Assembly (NCBI GenBank): GCA_044433405.1
Contig: JAWXTQ010000084.1
Span: 1-9,071 of the forward strand
Reading direction: 5' to 3'
Length of the DNA: 9,071 nucleotides
Source of the DNA: CAMQVM01 sp044433405
GTDB lineage: Bacteria; Bacteroidota; Bacteroidia; Bacteroidales; Rikenellaceae
Shown: in pieces, positions 1-6,370 of the stretch
Numbering within the stretch: the first letter of the stretch is position 1
Layout: every line of letters begins with the position of its first letter
The notes under the pieces: generated by a model
Databases searched by the model: none
What the model was told of the DNA's origin: nothing
The model's input: only the letters and a program-made list of their open reading frames with translations
Position numbers and translations under genes: made by a program

Positions 1-50
1 GAAGTTAAGAAGCCTACTTCCTGACCAGTGGACACAATAATAAACAGAAC

Positions 51-87
51 AAAACCTCGATAGTTATCATACTGCTATCGAGGTTTT
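51..87. terminator. Intrinsic terminator hairpin, probably bidirectional
   Basis: A perfect 13-bp stem is formed by AAAACCTCGATAG (51-63) and CTATCGAGGTTTT (75-87), with an 11-nt loop. The A4 and T4 ends give a short U-run on either strand, so it could stop transcription both ways. It most likely ends a plus-strand transcript entering from the left. Two plus-strand frames are open from the window edge and stop at 24 (TGA) or 40 (TAA), and either would place this hairpin just behind a stop codon. Which frame is real cannot be decided from 40 bases. Confidence 0.7.
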
Positions 88-135
88 ACTTACAATACGG
101 CATTGCGGAGACGGTTACGGAAAAACTGTGTTTAA

Positions 136-155
136 GTTTTTTTTAGAAAAAAAAC
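136..155. repeat. Poly-T/poly-A palindrome
   Basis: G plus eight T (136-144) is followed after the two bases AG by eight A plus C (147-155), a nearly continuous inverted repeat. Read on the minus strand, the run 154-147 becomes T8 directly behind the large hairpin at 158-237, which makes it the likely U-tract of a terminator for the phosphatase gene. Confidence 0.5.
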
Positions 156-157
156 CA

Positions 158-237
158 CGCGGTAGACTACTATGAGCCTTTTTTTGCCTCTTGGCTATCG
201 CCAATTCGCAAAAAAAGACTCCAAGCAGTCTACCGCG
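158..237 (-). terminator. Long rod-like hairpin, probable terminator of the phosphatase gene
   Basis: The outer arms CGCGGTAGACT (158-168) and AGTCTACCGCG (227-237) pair perfectly over 11 bp. Inside them, 174-176 pairs with 219-221, 178-187 pairs with 208-217 (C, seven T, G, C against the complement), and the tip TTGGC (191-195) pairs with GCCAA (200-204) around a 4-nt loop. Small mismatches separate these helices, giving an imperfect rod of about 80 nt. On the minus strand it lies 41 nt past the phosphatase stop and is followed by TGG and T8, as in an intrinsic terminator. It is much longer and more layered than a usual terminator, so it could instead be a palindromic extragenic repeat that also terminates. 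Confidence 0.55.
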
Positions 238-258
238 CGCTTCTTTTCAAAAGAAGCG
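238..258. repeat. Near-perfect palindrome abutting the long hairpin
   Basis: CGCTTCTTTT (238-247) and AAAAGAAGCG (249-258) pair over 10 bp around a single central base. It begins at the base after the outer arm of the 158-237 rod, so the two form one block. As RNA the innermost pairs must open to make a loop; as DNA it has the two-fold symmetry of a protein-binding site. Its function is unknown. Confidence 0.5.
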
Positions 259-278
259 TAGGCCTCTAAGGCAAATTG

Positions 279-986
279 CTATAGTATGGTTATTACACCG
301 CAGCTTATGTCGTCTTGGGGGGTATTGTTGTCGTTTTCGATTGATTTGTTGATTATGCTATGCGATAGTTGTTTTGATGGGCAGTTGGGGGTGGTTTGTA
401 ACTCTTGTGATACATGAGATACTACCTCTTCTCTTTGCCATCCGAAAGGGTATCTTATTGAGCCGATACCGCTTTGCGTTACTCCGTCGCTCATGATGAT
501 GAGTCGATCTCCTTTTGTTAGTTCAATAGTAGTTTTGCGAATTGTTTTATGTCGGCAGATGTTGCTGTTAAATTCGATATATTGCCAATCTAATTCGTGG
601 ATTTTATTGCCTCTTAGAACAATACATTCTGGATTGTCGTATTCGATGATTGTTGCTTGCGAAGTTGATAGGTTGATGTCAATTAAAGAGAATGTTGAGT
701 AGCATATTCCATGTTTGTTTGTTAATGGTAGAGAGTTGAGCGTATCTGCTGCAACTCTGCTTATTGACTCTTTTGTGTGATTGAAATCAAGTAATCTTTC
801 TGCTACCAATTTCGACATCATGTTTGCCTCTTTACCACTTCCTAAACCATCACATAGCACCATTACAAAACGAGATTCACCCTCAAAATAGTGAGACAAT
901 AGCTTGTCGCCATTGATGGAGTGATTTCTGTGATTTTGTTGATGATAAGATACGTCGGTAGAGATGAAATTGTTGTTTGTTGACAT
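279..986 (-). CDS. SpoIIE/PP2C-family serine/threonine phosphatase
   Basis: The 235-residue product resembles the catalytic domain of SpoIIE-type PPM phosphatases, which remove phosphate from serine or threonine of partner proteins, often anti-anti-sigma factors, using two metal ions held by aspartates. Visible motifs are CDGLGSGKEA (residues 45-54, Asp46), SDGVTQSG (166-173, Asp167) and PQDDIS (223-228, paired Asp225/226). A YSTFSLIDI strand and an EYDNPE segment (115-120) fit the central sheet. There is no signal peptide, membrane segment or sensor domain, so it is a cytoplasmic stand-alone catalytic domain. The ATG at 984-986 follows an A/T-rich leader without a clear ribosome-binding site. 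It lies 101 nt behind carB with a hairpin between, so joint transcription is uncertain. No kinase, STAS-domain or sigma gene is visible nearby. From memory, similar small phosphatases with a DNP motif occur beside [FeFe]-hydrogenase genes in anaerobes; no hydrogenase is seen here. Confidence 0.85.
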   Translation of the reverse strand: MSTNNNFISTDVSYHQQNHRNHSINGDKLLSHYFEGESRFVMVLCDGLGSGKEANMMSKLVAERLLDFNHTKESISRVAADTLNSLPLTNKHGICYSTFSLIDINLSTSQATIIEYDNPECIVLRGNKIHELDWQYIEFNSNICRHKTIRKTTIELTKGDRLIIMSDGVTQSGIGSIRYPFGWQREEVVSHVSQELQTTPNCPSKQLSHSIINKSIENDNNTPQDDISCGVITIL

Positions 987-1021
987 AATCGAAGAGTGTT
1001 TTGCCTCATTGGCTTATATGT

Positions 1022-1066
1022 TAAGTTCGAAAGTTACATATCTGATGTATGTAACTTTCGAACTTA
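1022..1066 (-). terminator. 19-bp hairpin in the carB-phosphatase gap
   Basis: TAAGTTCGAAAGTTACATA (1022-1040) and its exact reverse complement (1048-1066) enclose a 7-nt loop. It starts 21 nt after the carB stop codon on the minus strand. The stem is AT-rich and the bases after it (TTAACATAT read on the minus strand, including the end of the stem) are only a weak U-tract, so termination may be partial. It could also be a processing site between carB and the phosphatase gene. Confidence 0.5.
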
Positions 1067-1087
1067 TCTTAAACGGTTGATTATCTA

Positions 1088-4000
1088 CTATAAATATTCG
1101 TTCCAGCTCTTGATCATTATCTCTTTTTTAGATAATCTACAGAATGCTGTAATAAAGGCGTTAGCTAAACGCGCATTAGTGATAAGTGGAATATTAAAGT
1201 CGATAGCACTACGACGGATTGTGTAGTCGTTATTTAGCTCATCTTTTGATAGGTTCTTAGGAATGTTAATCACTAAGTCTAGCTTCTTGTCGCGGATGAA
1301 ATCTAATACTGTTTCGCCGTGACCCTCTTGGTCTGGCCATGCCAAAACTGTTGCGTTGATGCCATTTTGTTCTAAGAAATCAGCAGTTCCTTTGGTTGCG
1401 TAAAGCTCATATCCAAGAGAAGTTAGTAGACGAGAAGGAGCAATTAGCTCAACTTTGCTACGTGCATCACCTGATGAGATCATTATGCGTTTTTGAGGAA
1501 TTGTATAACCTACTGATAACATTGCTTTAAGGACAGCTTCGTGATAATCCTCACCCAAACATCCAACTTCACCTGTAGAGGCCATCTCTACACCCAAGAT
1601 TGGGTCGGCTTTTTGTAGACGAGAGAATGAAAACTGAGAAGCTTTAACACCAACATAATCTAAATCAAATGCTGATTTTTGAGGTTTCTCAACTGGTAAA
1701 TCTAGCATGATTCTTGTAGCTAAATCTATGAAGTTGTATTTTAATACTTTTGAAACAAAAGGAAAACTACGTGAGCTTCTAAGGTTACACTCAATAACTT
1801 TGATGTCGTTCTCTTTTGCTAAGAATTGCATGTTGAAAGGACCAGAGATGTTAAGCGATGCTGCAATTTGGCGCGCGATTTTCTTGATACGACGAAGTGT
1901 CTCGCCATATAGTTTTTGCGCAGGGAATACAAGCGTTGCATCACCTGAGTGAACACCTGCAAACTCGATATGCTCAGAAATAGCGTATAACATAAGTTCA
2001 CCATTTTTAGCAACTGCATCTAGTTCAATCTCTTTTGCACTCTCTACAAATTCTGAAACCACAACTGGATGCTCTTTTGATACATTTGTTGCAAGTTTTA
2101 GGAAGTGGTCAAGCTCCTCTTTGTTTGATACTACGTTCATCGCTGCACCTGAAAGCACGTATGATGGACGAATAAGAAGAGGGAAGCCAGTGTTGTCAGC
2201 AAAGATATTGATATCCTCCATTGATGTTAGCTCTTTCCAACGTGGTTGGTCGATCTCTAACTTATCAAGCATAGATGAGAATTTGTGACGATCCTCAGCT
2301 TTGTCAATATTTTCAGCACTTGTACCTAGAATCTTGATATCTTGCTCGTGCAGACGCATTGCAAGGTTGTTAGGAATTTGACCTCCTACCGAAACAATAA
2401 CTCCTTTTGGAGTTTCAAGGTCGGTAATGTCAAGCACTCTTTCAAGAGTTAGCTCATCAAAATATAGACGATCACAGATGTCGTAGTCAGTTGATACAGT
2501 CTCTGGATTGTAGTTGATGATTATTGAGCGGAATTTGTTCTCTCTGATTGTATTTAGAGCATTTACTGAACACCAGTCAAACTCAACTGAGCTACCAATG
2601 CGATATGCTCCTGAACCCAATACGATAACTGATTTGTCGTCATTAAAGAACTCTATGTCATGTGCGTTACCGCTATAAGTTAAGTATAGATAGTTTGTTA
2701 CTGCTGGATATTCGGCAGCAAGGGTGTCAATTTGTTTAACGTAAGGAACAATACCTCTAGATTTTCTCTCTTTACGTACCTCTAGCAATCTTTCGCTGAT
2801 TTTCACCTCATCTTCGTTGTATAGGATACGTGCGATTTGGAAGTCAGAGAAACCTCTTACTTTCGCTTCGCGTAGCAAATCTGTAGGGATGCTTGTGGTA
2901 TCGTTGTATTCAGCAATTTGATGCTCAATGTTGATGATGTTCTCTAATTTCTGTAAGAACCAACGGTCGATACGTGTAAGTTTGTGTATCTCCTCTACGC
3001 TCATGCCTTTTTTGAAAGCTGCTGCAATGTGGAAAACACGCTTATCGGTTGGCTCGCTAAGCTCTTTTGCAATGTCAGAACCTGTAAGCTCTTTGTTTGC
3101 AACAAAACCGTGCATGCCTTGTCCAATCATGCGAAGACCTTTTTGAAGTGCCTCTTCGAATGTTTTACCAATCGACATAACCTCACCTACAGACTTCATT
3201 GAAGAGCCTAGGTGGCGAGATACGCCTTTGAATTTGCCTAAATCCCAACGTGGTATTTTACATACTATGTAGTCAAGAGCTGGCTCGAAACATGCTGGTG
3301 TAGTTTGTGTTAATGAGTTCTTGATTTGGTGTAGACCGTAACCAAGACTTAGTTTTGCTGCTACGAAAGCTAATGGGTAACCTGTAGCTTTTGATGCTAG
3401 AGCAGATGAACGACTAAGACGTGCATTAACCTCGATTACGCGGTAGTCTTCAGAGAATGGATCTAATGCGTATTGTACGTTACACTCACCTACGATTCCG
3501 ACGTGGCGGATGATTTTAATCGCCAATTCGCGTAGTTTGTGATATTCTGAGTTTGTAAGCGTTTGAGATGGCGCAACAACGATACTCTCACCAGTGTGAA
3601 TACCTAGTGGGTCGAAGTTCTCCATGTTACAAACTGTGATACAGTTGTCGTGACGGTCTCTCACAACTTCGTACTCAACCTCTTTCCAGCCACGTAGTGA
3701 TTTCTCTACTAGAATTTGTGGTGAGTAGTTGAATGCTTTTGTTGCAAGTGTGTGAAGCTCCTCGTCGTTGTCGCAAAAACCAGAACCTAAACCACCTAAT
3801 GTGTAGGCTGCTCTGATTATCACTGGATATCCTAACTCGTTAGCAACTCTTTTCGCCTCTTCGATAGTTGTTACTGCCTCACTTTTAATTGTCTTAACGT
3901 CTATTTCGTCAAGCTTTTGAACAAATTTCTCTCTATCCTCTGTGTCGATGATAGATTGAACAGGTGTGCCTAAAACTTTTACATTATATTTTTCTAGAAT

Positions 4001-4315
4001 GCCGCTATTGTAAAGTTTTACACCGCAATTAAGAGCTGTTTGACCACCAAATGCTAATAATATTCCGTCTGGTGACTCTTTAATAATAACCTCTTCAACA
4101 AACTCAGGAGTTACAGGCAAAAAATATACTTTGTCTGCAATATTCTCTGACGTTTGTACTGTTGCGATATTAGGGTTGATTAATACGGTAAAAACTCCCT
4201 CTTCTTTCAATGCTTTTAGTGCTTGTGATCCTGAATAGTCAAATTCACCAGCCTCACCAATTTTTAGGGCTCCAGAGCCCAATATCAGTACTTTCTTTAT
4301 GTTGTTATCTTGCAT
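1088..4315 (-). CDS. carB: Carbamoyl-phosphate synthase, large subunit
   Basis: This subunit makes carbamoyl phosphate from bicarbonate, two ATP and ammonia delivered by CarA, for pyrimidine and arginine synthesis in the cytoplasm. Its 1075 residues match the usual length. The order is: carboxyphosphate half (about 1-400, opening with GSGALKIGEAGEFDYSGS at 13-30 and containing AAYTLGGLGSGFC at 169-181 and the metal-site segment IEVNARLSRSSALASKATGY at 294-313), a helical oligomerisation region (about 400-555), carbamate-phosphorylating half (about 560-935, VLGSGAYRIGSSVEFDW at 565-581, RPSYVLSGAAMNVV at 716-729, IECNLRSSRSFPFVSK at 841-856), and a C-terminal MGS-like allosteric domain (about 940-1075, with ATKGTADFL at 973-981). 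The wording of the motifs is close to animal CPS I/CAD (GSG-L-IG-AGEFDYSGSQA, NPNIATVQT) and to Bacteroides CarB rather than to E. coli CarB. The reading frame is intact. ATG at 4313-4315 is 6 nt behind the carA stop. The MGS domain implies feedback control by nucleotides; the effector cannot be read from sequence. Confidence 0.98.
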   Translation of the reverse strand: MQDNNIKKVLILGSGALKIGEAGEFDYSGSQALKALKEEGVFTVLINPNIATVQTSENIADKVYFLPVTPEFVEEVIIKESPDGILLAFGGQTALNCGVKLYNSGILEKYNVKVLGTPVQSIIDTEDREKFVQKLDEIDVKTIKSEAVTTIEEAKRVANELGYPVIIRAAYTLGGLGSGFCDNDEELHTLATKAFNYSPQILVEKSLRGWKEVEYEVVRDRHDNCITVCNMENFDPLGIHTGESIVVAPSQTLTNSEYHKLRELAIKIIRHVGIVGECNVQYALDPFSEDYRVIEVNARLSRSSALASKATGYPLAFVAAKLSLGYGLHQIKNSLTQTTPACFEPALDYIVCKIPRWDLGKFKGVSRHLGSSMKSVGEVMSIGKTFEEALQKGLRMIGQGMHGFVANKELTGSDIAKELSEPTDKRVFHIAAAFKKGMSVEEIHKLTRIDRWFLQKLENIINIEHQIAEYNDTTSIPTDLLREAKVRGFSDFQIARILYNEDEVKISERLLEVRKERKSRGIVPYVKQIDTLAAEYPAVTNYLYLTYSGNAHDIEFFNDDKSVIVLGSGAYRIGSSVEFDWCSVNALNTIRENKFRSIIINYNPETVSTDYDICDRLYFDELTLERVLDITDLETPKGVIVSVGGQIPNNLAMRLHEQDIKILGTSAENIDKAEDRHKFSSMLDKLEIDQPRWKELTSMEDINIFADNTGFPLLIRPSYVLSGAAMNVVSNKEELDHFLKLATNVSKEHPVVVSEFVESAKEIELDAVAKNGELMLYAISEHIEFAGVHSGDATLVFPAQKLYGETLRRIKKIARQIAASLNISGPFNMQFLAKENDIKVIECNLRSSRSFPFVSKVLKYNFIDLATRIMLDLPVEKPQKSAFDLDYVGVKASQFSFSRLQKADPILGVEMASTGEVGCLGEDYHEAVLKAMLSVGYTIPQKRIMISSGDARSKVELIAPSRLLTSLGYELYATKGTADFLEQNGINATVLAWPDQEGHGETVLDFIRDKKLDLVINIPKNLSKDELNNDYTIRRSAIDFNIPLITNARLANAFITAFCRLSKKEIMIKSWNEYL

Positions 4316-4321
4316 ATCTAC

Positions 4322-5395
4322 TTAAATCAATTCTATAAATTTATCAAATAAAAACTCTGTATCAACTGGACCACTAGTTGCCTCAGGGTGGAATTGCACT
4401 GAGAAAAATGGTTTAGTTTTGTGACGTATGCCCTCATTTGTGCCATCATTAAGGTTTGAGAAGAATACCTCCCAATCGTCACCTAAACACTTGTCATCAA
4501 CTGCATAACCGTGGTTTTGAGATGTGATAAACGCTTTGTCGCTTCCGCTCATTAACACTGGTTGGTTGTGTGAACGATGTCCATATTTTAGTTTGTAGGT
4601 GGTAGCTCCAGCGGCAATTGACAATAGTTGATTGCCTAGGCAGATTCCAAAAATTGGTTTGCCAATCTCCATTGCTTTCTTGATGTTCTCAACTACAATA
4701 CCGCACTTTTGTGGGTCACCAGGACCATTTGAAAGCATGATACCATCGTAATCAAGTGTTGTGAAATCATAATCCCAAGGAACTCTAATAACCTCTACTC
4801 CGCGTTTTGTTAAACATCTAATGATATTGAATTTGCAACCGCAATCTACTAGAACCACTTTTTTGTCGCCCTCGCCATAGCGTACTACCTCTTTTGTTGA
4901 TACCAACTCTACAAAGTTAACATCGCCATACTCTACGCGTTCGGCAATCTCTGGGTGGTCGTGATTAACTAGTTCGCCTGATAGTGAACCACTCTCTCTT
5001 AAGATTTTAGTTATCTCACGAGTATCTACACCATACATTGCTGGGATGTCGTGCTCTTTAAGCCATTCATCAAGGCTTTTGGCAGCGTTCCAGTGGCTGT
5101 ACTCAAATGAGTAGTCTAGGATTACTAGCCCTTTGATATGAATCTTTTCAGATTCAAAAAAGCTAAGCATTCCATCAGTAAACTCCATAGGAGGCACTCC
5201 GTAATTACCTATCAAAGGATATGTGATAACTAAAATTTGACCACTATATGATGGGTCTGTGAGACTCTCAGGATAACCTGTCATTGCAGTGTTGAATACT
5301 GTCTCACCAAAAACTGATTTAGGGGCACCAAATGCGTAACCCTGAAAGCTCTTTCCGTTTTGTAACGTTAGAGTTGATAACGATTTTTTTGACAT
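4322..5395 (-). CDS. carA: Carbamoyl-phosphate synthase, small (glutaminase) subunit
   Basis: This subunit hydrolyses glutamine and passes the ammonia to CarB. The N-terminal CPSase small-chain domain (TLQNGKSFQGYAFG, then GETVFNTAMTGYPESLTDPSY) is followed by a class I glutamine amidotransferase domain. The nucleophile is the Cys of GICLGNQ, and the His and Glu of VQFHPEA complete the triad, so glutaminase activity looks intact; animal CPS I, which it otherwise resembles, has lost this Cys. I place the start at ATG 5393-5395 (357 residues, MSKKSLSTL). An in-frame ATG six codons upstream (5411-5413, MLILKR) is possible, but it would leave only about 15 nt of leader behind the putative promoter at 5435-5442, and the A-rich stretch before 5395 suits initiation in this phylum. 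It is first in the carAB operon. No leader peptide or pyrimidine attenuator is visible. Confidence 0.95.
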   Translation of the reverse strand: MSKKSLSTLTLQNGKSFQGYAFGAPKSVFGETVFNTAMTGYPESLTDPSYSGQILVITYPLIGNYGVPPMEFTDGMLSFFESEKIHIKGLVILDYSFEYSHWNAAKSLDEWLKEHDIPAMYGVDTREITKILRESGSLSGELVNHDHPEIAERVEYGDVNFVELVSTKEVVRYGEGDKKVVLVDCGCKFNIIRCLTKRGVEVIRVPWDYDFTTLDYDGIMLSNGPGDPQKCGIVVENIKKAMEIGKPIFGICLGNQLLSIAAGATTYKLKYGHRSHNQPVLMSGSDKAFITSQNHGYAVDDKCLGDDWEVFFSNLNDGTNEGIRHKTKPFFSVQFHPEATSGPVDTEFLFDKFIELI

Positions 5396-5430
5396 TCTTT
5401 TTAGAATAAGCATTGTTTCTTAGTTTCTAA

Positions 5431-5461
5431 AATGCAAAGATAAATATTTTTATTACATTTG
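5431..5461 (+). promoter_or_regulatory. Putative Bacteroidota promoter for the RNA methyltransferase
   Basis: TACATTTG (5454-5461) fits the -7 consensus TAnnTTTG exactly. The -33 position 19 nt upstream holds AATG (5431-5434), only a half match to TTTG. Start of transcription would be near 5466-5469, about 12 nt before the ATG at 5480, giving a very short leader. It interleaves with the carAB promoter on the other strand. Confidence 0.45.
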
Positions 5462-5465
5462 CACA
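5435..5465 (-). promoter_or_regulatory. Putative Bacteroidota promoter for carAB
   Basis: On the minus strand TATCTTTG (5442-5435) fits the Bacteroidota -7 consensus TAnnTTTG exactly. TGTG (5465-5462), 19 nt upstream, matches the -33 box TTTG at three of four bases. Transcription would start near 5428-5430. Confidence 0.55.
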
Positions 5466-5479
5466 TAATTTTTTTTAAA

Positions 5480-6214
5480 ATGGACAAGCAAATTATCAAA
5501 TTAGTCAGATTATTGAGTGATAAAAAGAACCGTGAGCAATACAAATTATTTGTGGCTGAGGGTGTTAAGTTGTGTTCTGAGGTGGTGAAAAGTAATTTAA
5601 AAATTTATAAACTTTTTTACATAAATTTTCTGCCTGAAGAGTTAAATGGGGTAAATTCAGAGAAAATTTCTGTCTCTGAGATGTCAAGAATTTCTGCTCT
5701 TAAAAACCCTCCAACTGCTCTTGCTTTGGTGGAAATTCCCGATAAATATGATATCTCAATTGAACAAAAAGAGTTAGTTTTAGCACTAGATTGCGTACAA
5801 GATCCTGGTAATTTAGGTACAATAATTAGGATCTGCGACTGGTTTGGGATAAGAAAGATTTTTTGTTCGTTTGATTGTGCTGATCTTTACAATAACAAGG
5901 TGGTGCAATCGACCATGGGTGCAATTACTCGTGTTGAGGTAGAGTATTGTGATTTAGAATCAAAATTATTGGCAGCCAAGCAGAGTGGTATCCCAATTTA
6001 CTCTACGGCACTAGATGGTGATAATATTTATAAATCTGAGTTATCTAAATCGGGTGTAATTGTTATGGGAAATGAGGGGAAGGGTGTATCTGAGAAAATT
6101 CAAAAACTTTCTACATCTAGGTTGTTGATACCTTCATATCCTGAGGATAATGTTTGTGAGTCGTTAAATGTTGCAGTTGCAACGTCGATAATATGTTCGG
6201 AGTTTAGGCGTTAG
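5480..6214 (+). CDS. SpoU/TrmH-family RNA 2'-O-methyltransferase
   Basis: A 244-residue SPOUT-class enzyme that would transfer a methyl group from S-adenosylmethionine to a ribose 2'-OH in rRNA or tRNA. The N-terminal part (1-85, with KLFVAEGVKLCSEVV) resembles the substrate-binding domain that precedes the catalytic domain in RlmB-like members. The three SpoU motifs are visible: motif 1 DCVQDPGNLGTIIRICDWFG (104-123, Asn111 and Arg117), motif 2 VMGNEGKGVSE (195-205), and motif 3 IPSYPEDNVCESLNVAVATS (217-236), which form the knotted SAM site. An upstream in-frame TTG at 5459 would add seven residues, but it overlaps the -7 box of the putative promoter, so ATG 5480 is preferred. The RNA target cannot be told from sequence; this group is often labelled simply TrmH family. 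It is divergent from carA and convergent with the mutarotase gene, so probably transcribed alone. Confidence 0.93.
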   Translation: MDKQIIKLVRLLSDKKNREQYKLFVAEGVKLCSEVVKSNLKIYKLFYINFLPEELNGVNSEKISVSEMSRISALKNPPTALALVEIPDKYDISIEQKELVLALDCVQDPGNLGTIIRICDWFGIRKIFCSFDCADLYNNKVVQSTMGAITRVEVEYCDLESKLLAAKQSGIPIYSTALDGDNIYKSELSKSGVIVMGNEGKGVSEKIQKLSTSRLLIPSYPEDNVCESLNVAVATSIICSEFRR

Positions 6215-6255
6215 GTGATTTAGCTTATTGTCAAAGTGAGATCTTTCAATTATTA

Positions 6256-6298
6256 CGTCACCCTGCACTTTTTGCTGTGCAAAAAGTGCAGGGTGACG
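6256..6298. repeat. Perfect 20-bp inverted repeat between convergent genes
   Basis: The arm CGTCACCCTGCACTTTTTGC (6256-6275) and its exact complement (6279-6298) are separated by TGT only. It lies 41 nt past the methyltransferase stop. As RNA it would fold into a very stable hairpin on either strand and may act as a bidirectional terminator, although neither side has a U-tract (ATGTGGG on the plus side, TAATAATTG on the minus side). It is more GC-rich than its surroundings and could be a dispersed extragenic repeat. Confidence 0.6.
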
Positions 6299-6345
6299 AT
6301 GTGGGAATCGTAACTATCCTCTTGGAATAAATTTTGTTTTTTCTG

Positions 6346-6364
6346 TGCTCAGCTTCGGTGAGCA
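6346..6364. terminator. Small UUCG-capped hairpin after the mutarotase gene
   Basis: On the plus strand TGCTCA (6346-6351) pairs with TGAGCA (6359-6364), and C6353-G6358 closes a TTCG tetraloop with one bulged G. On the minus strand it sits 6 nt past the mutarotase stop codon, where a terminator or 3'-end stabiliser is expected. There is no U-tract on the minus strand (an A-rich run follows), so intrinsic termination is doubtful. Confidence 0.35.
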
Positions 6365-6370
6365 GTCACT

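Noticed and set aside
1..40. Possible 3' end of a plus-strand gene (frames stopping at TGA 22-24 or TAA 38-40)
   Set aside because: Only 7-12 codons are visible in either frame and neither shows a recognisable motif. The terminator behind it makes a gene end plausible, but the frame cannot be chosen, so no coding feature is called.
97..120. Cluster of CGG-containing words (ACGG, GCGG, ACGG, ACGG)
   Set aside because: Too short and irregular for a repeat array; not spaced like CRISPR or operator sites.
493..702. Plus-strand open frame inside the phosphatase gene
   Set aside because: It lies wholly antisense to a gene with clear family motifs and its translation resembles no protein.
996..1226. 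Plus-strand open frame across the carB 3' end and the 19-bp hairpin
   Set aside because: Two thirds overlap carB antisense; no motif, no promoter-like boxes upstream.
5459..5479. Seven-residue N-terminal extension of the methyltransferase from TTG 5459
   Set aside because: The TTG overlaps the putative -7 promoter box, and ATG 5480 begins at the point where family similarity starts.
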